64,000 nt of DNA from Simmondsia chinensis (lineage: Eukaryota > Streptophyta > Magnoliopsida > Caryophyllales > Simmondsiaceae), in contig JAGTTD010000008.1 in the NCBI GenBank assembly GCA_018398585.1, forward strand, positions 7,886,501 to 7,950,500. The letters are read 5' to 3'. The number at the start of each line of letters is the position of its first letter. Position 1 is the first letter of the stretch. Below, piece by piece: positions 11,014-18,929 of this stretch. The translations under genes and the position numbers were made by a program. Below the pieces are notes generated by a model. The model was given only the letters and a program-made list of their open reading frames with translations, was not told the DNA's origin and did not search any database.

Positions 11014-11522
11014 TGTCACGAACCCAAGGGTTAGTGACAGGATATTCACGGACCTAAGTTCGTGATGGTGAAATAGAGGTTAGGAAAGAGAGAGAGAATT
11101 AGAATTAGAGTATGAGATGAGAGAGAAATAGAGTTGTGAAGAGAAATATTGAGAACGAGAGAGATTACGATGAGAAAAGGGGAGAAATTTATAAGAGATA
11201 AGATTAGAGAGAAGATAGAGATTTTCATTCACATAAATTTTTGGATGCTTACAAACTAAAGCTTAGCACTCTATTTATAGTGCTCCAGATTACAAGCTTC
11301 ATCACTATATACATGTACTTAATTAATTACAATCAACTACTAGTCTGGGGCAAGGAGCACGGTTGGGGGACACAAGAAAAAGGGAGGGAAAACCCCTCAT
11401 CTTCCTAGATATTTTTTTGAAAATAACTTCTAGAATATTCTGGATAAAATTGTAAATATAATAAAATACTAATATGCGTCTTAATGTGTCACTAGGGCAA
11501 GGTCACGGCTAGGGTCGTGACA
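11014..11522 (-). repeat. LTR-N2 3' LTR
   Basis: 509 bp. A TATA-like box appears as CTATTTATAG on the + strand near 11270. The first 26 bp (11014-11039) can fold on themselves, since TGTCAC and ACCC pair with GGGT and GTGACA. The complement of 11523-11535 gives the purine tract. Confidence 0.9.
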
Positions 11523-11560
11523 AACCCTTCCCCTTGAAAGCATCCTTGTCCTCAAGGATG

Positions 11561-12502
11561 TCATGTGGGTTGATCTCCTTGTGCCAATCCCGGTTCTTGG
11601 AAATCGTTCCCATACTCGCGCTTTGACCTTGATCTTTTCGATGTCTCTTCGAGTGGTCTTAGGCTTGAGATGGTGAGCTTGACACGGTTTTGCCCTGGGT
11701 TGCTGCGGGGCGTGGGACATGGTTCTGCTGTCATTGTCCCGTTTGTCGTTTTTCGGTTGCCATGGTCTTGGTTGTCATTGCCTCGGTTGCCTTGGCCTTG
11801 GTTGTCATCCCGTGCCCCTAGTGTGCGGCTTGGCATGGGAGGGGTGTTTAGCTTAAGAGGATGTGGTGGGCTTGGCAAAAGCCAAACTTTCTCGGCTTGG
11901 TCGTGGTTGTTGGTTCTACTGTCATCACCTTGCATGACATCATCTTGGACAACCTCTAGCGAAGCAATCGGTATCTCCTTTGGCATGACCTCCGGTGTGG
12001 CCTTTGGTGAAACCTCCGGTATAACCGTGGGCATGACCTTCGATGGGACCTTAGGTGGGACCTTGGGTAGAACCTTGGGTAGCACCTTCGGTTTCTTCTC
12101 TTGGCTTTCTACGAAGCGATTTATAGTCTCGGTCAGTGATCTAATGTTGGCCCTTGCTTCATCAGTGCGGTTTATGACTTGGGCAATGCTAGCATTAACT
12201 TTGTCAAGGTTGATCTTCAGTAGGACCTCCGGTAGGCCCCTTGGTGCGTCTTGCTTGGGTGGCATGGATATTAGGATGTCTATCCTACAACAATATGTGA
12301 AGAGGTCCCTTCCATCCAAGTGCCTACAAGCATTTTCTGCATCTCTCCTCAAGGTGTAAGTTATTAAAACTTCGACCCTTAAGAAAGTTACTGATGTGTA
12401 CTTGATTTCCATGATGCAACCAAAGGGGGAGAAGGTTCTGTGAAGAACCTCTTCAGTGATGGGATAGAGAGCTTCGGAGATCGTAACAAGGAACGTGGCC
12501 AT
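11561..12502 (-). CDS. RRM-containing protein of LTR-N2 (PTB-like RRM, Pro/Lys-Val repeats)
   Basis: Start chosen at 12502 (MATFLVTISEALYPI), giving 313 aa; the frame is open to 12646. Residues 1-79 resemble a polypyrimidine-tract-binding-protein RRM, with YPITEEVLHRTFSPFG for strand 1/helix 1 and HLDGRDLFTYCCRIDIL for the last helix and strand. Residues about 95-137 form a possible coiled coil (VNASIAQVINRTDEARANI). Then come 'PKV' and 'PEV' repeats, and a Gln/Asn/Gly-rich tail with NQGQGNRGNDNQDHGN. There is no zinc knuckle, protease or polymerase. It fills the gag position of the element, so it may bind RNA in place of, or together with, a helper gag. The frame is intact although the element is not young, which may mean selection or chance. 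Confidence 0.7.
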   Translation of the reverse strand: MATFLVTISEALYPITEEVLHRTFSPFGCIMEIKYTSVTFLRVEVLITYTLRRDAENACRHLDGRDLFTYCCRIDILISMPPKQDAPRGLPEVLLKINLDKVNASIAQVINRTDEARANIRSLTETINRFVESQEKKPKVLPKVLPKVPPKVPSKVMPTVIPEVSPKATPEVMPKEIPIASLEVVQDDVMQGDDSRTNNHDQAEKVWLLPSPPHPLKLNTPPMPSRTLGARDDNQGQGNRGNDNQDHGNRKTTNGTMTAEPCPTPRSNPGQNRVKLTISSLRPLEETSKRSRSKREYGNDFQEPGLAQGDQPT

Positions 12503-12680
12503 TAGGAATGATTTGAATTTTCTTTCTTTTTTTTTTTGCTTCGGTTTTGAGACCTTCAAAGGAAATAAAAAAAATTTGTAGTGGAAGTTTTTTTTTTTTT
12601 TAATTCGGATTTTTTTTAATTCCGAAAATGTGATTAACGAAAACATAAAGGATAGATTGAGCCTCTTGATCGCAAGATAA

Positions 12681-12693
12681 CTCTAATACCACT
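12681..12693 (-). promoter_or_regulatory. LTR-N2 primer binding site
   Basis: The complement reads AGTGGTATTAGAG, directly after the 5' LTR end on the - strand. It is an initiator-Met-type PBS with one change. Confidence 0.8.
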
Positions 12694-13073
12694 TGTCACG
12701 AGCCCAAGGGTTAGTGACAGGATATTCACGGACCTAAGTTCGTGATGGTGAAATAGAGGTTAGGAGAGAGAGAGAATTAGAATTAGAGTATGGGATGAAA
12801 GAGAAATAGAGTTGAGAAGAGAAATATTGAGAAGGAGAGAGATTACGATGAGAAAATGGGAGAAATTTAGAAGAGATAAGAGAATAGAGAGAAGATAGAG
12901 ATTTTTATTCATATAAATTTTTGGAAGCTTACAAACTAAAGCTTAGCACTCTATTTATAGTGCTCTAGATTACAAGCTTCATCACTAAATACATGTACTT
13001 AATTAATTACAATCAACTCCTAGTCTTGGGCAAGGAGCACGGTTGGGGGACACAAGAAAAAGAGAGGGAAAAC

Positions 13074-13383
13074 TGATACGAGTTAATCTAGGAAGGGTCG
13101 GGATGCCCCTCGAAGACTAACGAAGTAATGAGATTGAGAAGAAGGGAGAGAGAGAGAGAATCAAGAATTGGAGGGAGAAGAGAAGTAGTACAATTTGTAT
13201 TATCATTCAACATACTATCTTTGATACAATGTTTTTCCTTTTATAATATCTCTACTACTACTATCTTGGCCCAACAACCAATTAACTACTTGTAACTACC
13301 TAACTACTATTATAATTCATACAAGAGAATATCGCTACTCTTGGTCTTAGGTCCTATTTCCTAAAATACACTGTATCAATACA
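13074..13383 (-). repeat. LTR-N3 3' LTR
   Basis: 310 bp. Contains GAGA-rich sequence on the + strand near 13145-13165 and ends beside a CCCCCCC run that forms the purine tract complement. Confidence 0.85.
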
Positions 13384-13656
13384 CCCCCCCTAAAGATCAC
13401 ACTTGTCCTCAAGTGTGAAGTTAGGAAGTGCTGCTAGAGGTCAAAGAGGAATTCCCAAGTTGGATATTCCCTTGAATTGTAAGACCCAATAACATCTGCA
13501 GGTGTTTCGAGTTCTTCAGCTCTAGCCATTACATTACAACTGTTAGTTTCTTTGGATCAGTTGTAACTATTTGAGTAGATATGTTGTATCCCGTATTCAA
13601 CCTAAGGGACTATAAGCACATTTACTCATGCTAACGAAACTAGTAACCCGCCAGGG

Positions 13657-13965
13657 TCAAACACTATAGGTATAGATTACCCCGTTTAATTGTTCAAAAT
13701 TAACAAAAAATTTAATATGCTTTTTACTTAAAATGTTTAAGCAAAAGCAAACTAGGTATTTATGTAAAGGTAGGGGGGTAACATCGTAATTTTGCCAAAA
13801 AGAATTCAACCTTAACCCATGGCTTTTTCGGAGATTACTCTGCCTTACTGAACCCCTATTTGGTTCGTGTCTTCGCGGCGGCGCTCGGTGGTCAGCAAGC
13901 GGCATCACCCTCTTCGCCCTGTAGCGGCGGTGGCTCGGGTTCGACAAGGTCCTACGCTTCATCAA
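13657..13965 (-). pseudogene. LTR-N3 internal frame, unrecognised
   Basis: A 102-codon frame with a basic N-terminal half (RRTLSNPSHRRYRAKRVMP) and a hydrophobic C-terminal half. I recognise no domain. It lies where the 3' half of a gag-pol region would be. It may be chance. Confidence 0.25.
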
Positions 13966-14341
13966 CTTCTGTCCTTATGATGGTCGGGTCATCATCTTCC
14001 CCAGCAAAATACAGTGGCCCTCTGGGGTGCGGAACGAACTTCTCATGGAGGTCATCTTCTTCACCTCGACCATCATGGTTGATTCCTTATTCCGTGCACC
14101 TAAACCTCAGACAATGGCTTCGGTCGGTCTAAACGTCACCTCATTGACCCAAGCTGGTGGCTCCGGCATCTCGGTGGTGAGGGGAATGCCATCTTCCTCC
14201 TCCAATTTCGGCTACGGTGATTCCGGCTTGCGGTCTTCATTTTCAGTAGGTGCTGGTACTTTCTTGACTAGATCTTGGGCAATTATTGAAGTGATTTGTT
14301 CTGATTTACCAATTCTTCACTGTCACCACCATCTTTGTTGT

Positions 14342-14548
14342 TTAGTTTTCCTTGATCACAACATCAGTTTTCTCTTTATTGATCAGTTCATCATTTTTTC
14401 TTGATGACTTGACCAATTTTTCCAGCCATGGATCCAATTTAAGATCCTTGAGATCCATCCTCTGACATTGCTCAATGAATGCTGCTCCTTGGCGTCTTAA
14501 ATCTTTGGCTATTTGATTTTTGAGTTCCAAACTCATGTTGACAGCCAT
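14342..14548 (-). CDS. LTR-N3 short ORF at gag position
   Basis: Starting at the ATG at 14548, the frame gives 68 residues, beginning MAVNMSLELKNQIAKDLR. It is charged and probably helical, with a Lys/Asp/Leu-rich middle (MDLKDLKLDPWLEKLVKS). The frame is also open upstream to the PBS, but without an ATG. It occupies the gag position but has no recognisable gag motif. Function unknown. Confidence 0.35.
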   Translation of the reverse strand: MAVNMSLELKNQIAKDLRRQGAAFIEQCQRMDLKDLKLDPWLEKLVKSSRKNDELINKEKTDVVIKEN

Positions 14549-14596
14549 GACACATTCCTTCCACAGGTCGAGAGGGTCGAGATGCTCTGATACCAA

Positions 14597-14893
14597 TGAT
14601 ACGGGTTAATCTAGAAAGGGTCGGGTTGCCCCTGGAAGACTAACGAAGTAATGAGATTGAGAAGAAGGGAGAGAGAGAGAGAATCAAGAATTGGAGGGAG
14701 AAGAGAAGTAGAACAATTTGTATTATCATTCAATATACTATCTTTGATACAATGTTTCCCCTTTTATAATATCTTTACTACTACTATCTTGGCCCAACAA
14801 CCAATTAACTACTTGTAACTACCTAACTACTATTGAAATTCATACAAAAGAATATCGCTACTCTTGGTCTTAGGTCCTATTTCCTATAATACA
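14597..14893 (-). repeat. LTR-N3 5' LTR
   Basis: 297 bp. Its PBS side is at 14597 (TGATACGGG on the + strand). Close to the 13074-13383 copy except at the outer edge. Confidence 0.87.
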
Positions 14894-15201
14894 CTTCCTA
14901 GATATTTTTTTGAAAATAGCTTCTAGAATATTTCGGGTAAAATTGTAAATATAATAAAATACTAGTATGCGTCTTAATGTGTCACTAGGGCAAGGTCATG
15001 GCTAGGGTCGTGACACAAAGTTTGAGGTTTGAAATATCCCATCTCTTGCCTTCACGCCAAATCAACTCAGACACCTACCTTGGCATGGACACCGTATCGG
15101 ACACTAGTTCTGAGGGAGAGCACAATCCCGAGATCCAACTATCCTCCCAAACTTTAATAGACTCACTATATCCCCAATTGGCTGATTTGAGTATCAAATA
15201 A

Positions 15202-15550
15202 TTTAATAAAATAAAAATAATATTAAATAATTATTTTAATAAGTAAATAACTTTGCATTGTATATATTGATTAGATATATAATATGTTGTGTTCAAAATA
15301 TATAATATGTTAAAATTTTCTATGTACTCTTATTTTCTCCACCTTTCATAAGACTTTTTTTTTTTTTTTTTGATCAAACACCATTCATAAGATTGATGGA
15401 CGTGGAAAACCTTATGATAATGTGGGATGGGGATTGGGTGATGCATGGGGGTTTCATGCCCATCCATCCATGCATGCTCCACCATCCCCATGCCAGCTCA
15501 TCCCGCAAATAAATTTCAAAAAAAAAAAAAAAAAAACCGTATATATTTTC
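15202..15550. other. AT-rich intergenic sequence
   Basis: No gene seen. Long T and A runs flank a GC-richer patch (about 15400-15500) with repeated CATGC and CCATCC words. Confidence 0.6.
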
Positions 15551-16337
15551 GACTTTTTTTTTTTTTTTTTTTTGTAGAATATCACATTTAAAAAAAAATT
15601 TAGCAAAATATTATAAATTTAAAAATATTTAGCAAACTAACATAATTTACTGTTCACGACCTTTTGCACTTCATTTCAAATAGATTACAAGGTATAAAAC
15701 CTGTTGCACGACCTCCGAAACATTTTGCAACATATTAAATTTTTTTTTTTTAAATTTATGGTTGCATGATGTCCTAACCGATGATAATATTAATTTTTTT
15801 TACTTTTTATTTTTTATTTTTTTGATTTATATTATACACAAATATATATGCTTTAAGAATAATAATAGAACTATTAGTCTAATGGTAATGATGCCTTTAC
15901 ATGTTTCTCGAAGTCGTGGGTTTGAATCCCCCCTTATACCTATTTTTTCATAGCTTTTATTCAGTTTTTATTTTTATTTTTTTACACCAATGGTAAAATT
16001 TTTATTCAAGTTTTATCTTGATCCTCTATTCCTCTTTTATATAATATTTTATTTTACTTTGAATAAATTTATTAATTTATAAATAATAATCCTTAAATTT
16101 TATTTCTTACATGTTAATATATCTACTTTTTAATTAATATTTTAAAAAAATTTAATATGTTGCATGACGTTCCGGAAGTCGTGCAACGGATTTTATACCT
16201 TGTAATCCATCCGAAATAGGGTGCAAAAGGTTGTAAACAGTAAATTATATTAGTTTGCTAAATATTTTTAAATTTATGATATTTTGTTAAATTTATTTTT
16301 TTAAAATGTGATATTTTGCAAAAAAAAAAAAAAAGTC
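15551..16337. mobile_element. Long-TIR MITE (foldback) with a tRNA-like core
   Basis: The left arm (15551-15740) and the right arm (16150-16337) are near-complementary over almost 190 bp. Both run from GACTTTTT through TTAGCAAACTAA, TTTTGCAC and GATTACAAGGTATAAAA to GCAACATATTAAA. The 400-bp core contains the tRNA-like segment at 15871-15936. No transposase is present. Long arms suggest a Mutator-type or foldback element. I could not define a target duplication because the flanks are homopolymer-rich. Confidence 0.8.
15871..15936 (+). repeat. tRNA-like segment, probably SINE-derived
   Basis: A-box-like TTAGTCTAATGG (15874-15885) and B-box-like GGGTTTGAATCC (15918-15929) have tRNA-like spacing. 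The acceptor stem does not pair, so this is not a working tRNA gene. A related segment lies at 19113-19200. Confidence 0.5.
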
Positions 16338-16910
16338 TAAATTTCCACAACTTTAATAAATGCATTTATTTATTTATTAATATTGCCTACCCTCCCCCTC
16401 CTTCCTTTTAATGCATTTTTTTTTACCGCTTTGGGTGAAGTGAACGCCTATACTCAGAGACACAGACGAGGTATGCATAGCATAGCAGTAAGTAGTATTA
16501 GATTCATTTTTTTTTTCTTTTTTTTTTTTTTGGGTTTCTGATTGATTTTTATTCTGTCATTTCCATGGAGATTTGCATTGTTCCACCACTGTAACCTGTT
16601 ACATCTCTCTTCATATGTCTTTCTCTGTGTCCATTTCACTGTTCGTAAGAGAGAAAAATCAAATCCAAATTTTGTTTTATTGTGTTAATTTCGGAATAAA
16701 TTGTTAGTGTCAGTGTGAATTTGTAAAATTTTATTAATATTATTTATTATAAGTTATATTATTATTTTTATTATAATATTTTTTTGTAATATTTTATTTT
16801 GTCATGTTGTGGAGAAAATTATATTTACATAGTAGCCTTTGATTTGTAATCTCCTGTCTCTCGCTCCTTTCTTTTGTCTGTCCTTCTGGGTGTTCTAACA
16901 TTCTTTCTCC
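16338..16910. other. Upstream region of the ERF gene
   Basis: AT-rich sequence between the MITE and the ERF leader. It probably holds the promoter, but no TATA box stands out among many AT runs. No other gene seen. Confidence 0.5.
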
Positions 16911-16936
16911 TTTTCTCTCACTCTCTCTCTCTCTTC
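16911..16936 (+). promoter_or_regulatory. CT-rich tract at the ERF leader start
   Basis: A pyrimidine run (TTTTCTCTCACTCTCTCTCT and on) just upstream of the presumed leader. Such Y-patch or CT-repeat leaders are common around plant transcription starts. The exact start cannot be fixed. Confidence 0.5.
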
Positions 16937-16987
16937 AACACAGAACGGCAAGAGAAGTGAAGAATTAAAGCGTATTTTGGTAGATTT

Positions 16988-17561
16988 ATGTCTGCAAAGT
17001 CTGATTTGGTAATTAGAGCTCCTTTATTGTTGAAGAAGCTCTGGGTTTGTGTATTTTCTTTGTTATCTGGTGACTTTGTTGAACAATCTCAACCCTGCTG
17101 TGTGTCACAGCAGAGCGTAAATCAAGGGTTTTCGCCGGTTTCAATGCGTTTGAGACCAAGAAGGTATGTGGCGTTTTATTTCATTTTGATTATCTAAGTT
17201 ACCCATGTTTTGAAATAGTTGATTTTTGTTAATTTTTTATAAAGACTCTATTGTGATTCTAGTTGAATCCGATTTTAGAATTATGTCAAATAGATTAATA
17301 TATAAATTTAATGGGTTACTATAAGTGTTACTAATTAGAGTCATAATAAAATCTTATATATAAACCTCATCTATGTAATTTTGTAGGTCAAACATAACAA
17401 TTTCCTAGGTTGTTACAGTGCTTGTTTTTTTTTTTCCTTATTTTTGATGAACTTTTGTGTCGTTTGTGTCTTGCAGGACGTGTTCTGGAGTAGAGTGCTT
17501 TGGGGGTTTTCATATAAATCGATTCTTATCTCACTTTTTCCTCAGAGAAACTCTCACCTAA
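16988..17561 (+). CDS. Upstream ORF of the ERF gene, spliced, 86 codons
   Basis: The ATG at 16988 opens a frame that runs to the leader intron donor at 17164. If 17164-17476 is removed, the codon AG|G is completed and the frame continues to TAA at 17559-17561, 63 nt before the main ATG. The C-terminal part includes RTCSGVECFGGFHINRF, which straddles the junction. Without splicing the frame would end at 17197 after 69 codons. The open frame across a good intron suggests a selected peptide. A conserved peptide uORF is reported upstream of Arabidopsis ERF118 and its relatives, and this may be its counterpart, but I have not compared sequences. It would repress main ORF translation, possibly conditionally. 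Confidence 0.7.
17164..17476 (+). other. Leader intron of the ERF gene
   Basis: Donor AAG/GTATGT, then 313 bp of T-rich sequence, then acceptor TGTGTCTTGCAG/GA. It lies inside the upstream ORF. Confidence 0.75.
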
Positions 17562-17624
17562 TAATCTCTTCAATTTTTCATAGATTTTTCCCTTTTTTTT
17601 TTTTTTTAAAAGTATACACCAAAA

Positions 17625-18551
17625 ATGGAGACTCAGAATGCATTTTTGACTGAGAACACGTTCTACCAAAAGCCAAAAAACAAGGTAAATTTGGCTGATA
17701 CCCAAAAGATTAGAAAGATTAGGGTGATATGTTATGATCCAGATTTGACTGATTCATCATCTGATGAGGAGTTTGAGAATCCTAAAAGGAAATCATCCGT
17801 GTTGAAGAAGAGATTTATCCAAGAAATTAACTTTCCCTCCATTGCAAACCATGCTGAGACTGAAGATTCATGTCAAGATAGCAACAATGGAGGCAAAAAC
17901 CCCAATAAAAAGGCTAGGGTTTTAGCAAAACCCACAACTAGGAAACCCCCATCATCAAAGTATAGAGGTGTTAGGCAGAGAAAGTGGGGGAAATGGGCTG
18001 CTGAGATCCGAGATCCTCTTCGGGGTGTTCGGGTTTGGTTAGGTACTTACAACACTGCTGAAGAGGCTTCCAATGCTTATGAACAGAAGTGGCTCGAGTT
18101 TGAGGCACTTTTAGCTGCTGAGAAGAGTCAAAATGCCTCTTCCTCTTCTGCTGGTGAGGGTTCTGAGAGTGGTTTATCCCACAATTCCCCATCTTCTGTG
18201 CTTGAAATCGATACATCTGTTTCAAAGACCGTCTCTGTTGATAATTTAAAGGAGAAAATGGTTGATACCCACGTTGAGGAAGAGGCTCAAATGCCTGTAG
18301 TGACCGCGATTGAGCCAGAATTTGGCATTAATGGTGTTGGGGATGAGCTTGATCTGCAGAAGGAGCTTGATTCGTTCCTCATTATCAATGATTTTGGTGA
18401 GCTCTTTAGCGATTTTGGCAGTTTCGATGATCTTCATTTCCCTGAGTTGAACCGCGATGATTCTAGTGATCTTCCTGGTTTTGATTTCGAGCTTGGCAAC
18501 GACGAATTCGCTTGGATTGAAGAACCCATCAATTTTGCTTGCTGCCCATGA
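17625..18551 (+). CDS. ERF118: AP2/ERF transcription factor, group VI-L (ERF118-like)
   Basis: 308 aa, single coding exon, start at 17625 in the context AAAAATGG. Residues 28-49 hold the CRF-type motif ([20 protein letters not shown]) typical of ERF group VI and VI-L. A Lys-rich linker with possible nuclear signals ([17 protein letters not shown]) follows. One AP2 domain spans about 112-165, with [20 protein letters not shown] and [14 protein letters not shown]. Its WLG and the conserved Arg/Trp DNA-contact positions are present. The end of the domain ([11 protein letters not shown]) fits VI-L rather than canonical CRFs. The tail is acidic ([27 protein letters not shown]) and may activate transcription. 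It should act in the nucleus on GCC-box-like sites; VI members are linked to cytokinin and ethylene responses. No lesion is seen. A spliced uORF lies upstream. Confidence 0.93.
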   Translation: METQNAFLTENTFYQKPKNKVNLADTQKIRKIRVICYDPDLTDSSSDEEFENPKRKSSVLKKRFIQEINFPSIANHAETEDSCQDSNNGGKNPNKKARVLAKPTTRKPPSSKYRGVRQRKWGKWAAEIRDPLRGVRVWLGTYNTAEEASNAYEQKWLEFEALLAAEKSQNASSSSAGEGSESGLSHNSPSSVLEIDTSVSKTVSVDNLKEKMVDTHVEEEAQMPVVTAIEPEFGINGVGDELDLQKELDSFLIINDFGELFSDFGSFDDLHFPELNRDDSSDLPGFDFELGNDEFAWIEEPINFACCP

Positions 18552-18923
18552 AGTTTTGTAGCTTAGTAGTACTTACAATTACAAGTAGTATTCTATTAAT
18601 TATAGGCATATGAGTGTTAGAGTGTCAAACACAAAGCTGAAGGGCTGTAAAATTATGTCCTTGAGAAGGTGTTTTTTTTTTTTTTTTTTTTGTGCTATTT
18701 GTTTGATGAGAGAGAAAGAGGAGAGAGAAAGGAGGAGCTCTTTGGGTTTTCCTGTGCTGTTAGAGCAGTCCATGGAGTTTCTCTGTGGGAGATGAGTGTC
18801 CACAAAGTTGAGCTTTTTTGCATTTTTTTTTTTATTTTATATTGTGGTCTGTTCTTCTGTTTTGAAAATTTTGCCTAAGTTATGAGATTTTGTCCCATGA
18901 AATTGCGATAGTTTGTTCAATGA

Positions 18924-18929
18924 AATAAA
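18924..18929 (+). terminator. Probable poly(A) signal of the ERF gene
   Basis: AATAAA about 370 bp after the stop codon, followed by T-rich sequence. A long T run at 18670-18690 and another at 18821-18832 lie within the 3' UTR. Confidence 0.5.

Larger units (their letters stand above)
13074..14893 (-). mobile_element. LTR-N3: small non-autonomous LTR element nested in LTR-N2
   Basis: Direct LTRs lie at 13074-13383 and 14597-14893. On the - strand they begin TGTATT and end CGTATCA. The PBS (14583-14596) has the complement TTGGTATCAGAGCA, and the purine tract beside the other LTR is TTTAGGGGGGTG. The internal 1.2 kb has only short frames and no polymerase. No 5-bp duplication is visible in LTR-N2. 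The 3' LTR has about 13 extra bases at its edge compared with the 5' LTR. Confidence 0.87.
11014..15015 (-). mobile_element. LTR-N2: non-autonomous LTR retrotransposon encoding an RRM protein
   Basis: Two direct LTRs (11014-11522 and 12694-15015, the latter interrupted) have TGTCACGA...TCGTGACA ends. They are flanked by CAAGG (11009-11013) and CAAAG (15016-15020), a 4/5 duplication. On the - strand the PBS complement lies beside the right LTR and a purine tract (AAGGGGAAGGG) beside the left one, so the element reads right to left. The internal 1.17 kb has one long ORF and no protease, RT or integrase. LTR copies look about 95% alike by eye. LTR-N3 sits inside the 5' LTR. Confidence 0.92.
12694..15015 (-). 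repeat. LTR-N2 5' LTR, interrupted by LTR-N3
   Basis: The LTR is split into 12694-13073 and 14894-15015. Compared with the intact copy it lacks about 7 bp (CCCTCAT) at the LTR-N3 junction. Confidence 0.88.
11001..15201 (+). pseudogene. Possible terminal exon of an unrecognised gene, split by LTR-N2
   Basis: Before LTR-N2 the sequence ends in a good acceptor context, a T-rich run then TGTCTCAG, followed by ACGAAAGGCAA. After LTR-N2 (from 15021) the same frame stays open to a stop at 15199-15201 and encodes LRFEISHLLPSRQINSDTY and, further on, an acidic DTVSDTSSEGEHNPEI segment. Joined across the insertion this gives about 60 codons. An AG/GTGTGT donor-like site lies exactly at the Copia-1 LTR end (10875). 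I recognise no family. It could be a real last exon or chance open sequence. Confidence 0.3.

Noticed and set aside
11670..12359. 229-codon + strand frame
   Set aside because: It is the antisense shadow of the LTR-N2 RRM frame; its composition mirrors the PKV/PEV repeats and it has no recognisable motif.
11561..12502. Independent host PTB gene or processed pseudogene
   Set aside because: The frame lies exactly between the LTRs, PBS and purine tract of LTR-N2 and in the element's orientation, without introns or a poly(A) trace.
15871..15936. Functional tRNA gene
   Set aside because: A- and B-box-like words are present but the acceptor stem does not pair and the segment lies inside a MITE.
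16988..17197. Unspliced 69-codon version of the upstream ORF as a separate gene
   Set aside because: It runs through a good splice donor at 17164. The spliced reading is more convincing.
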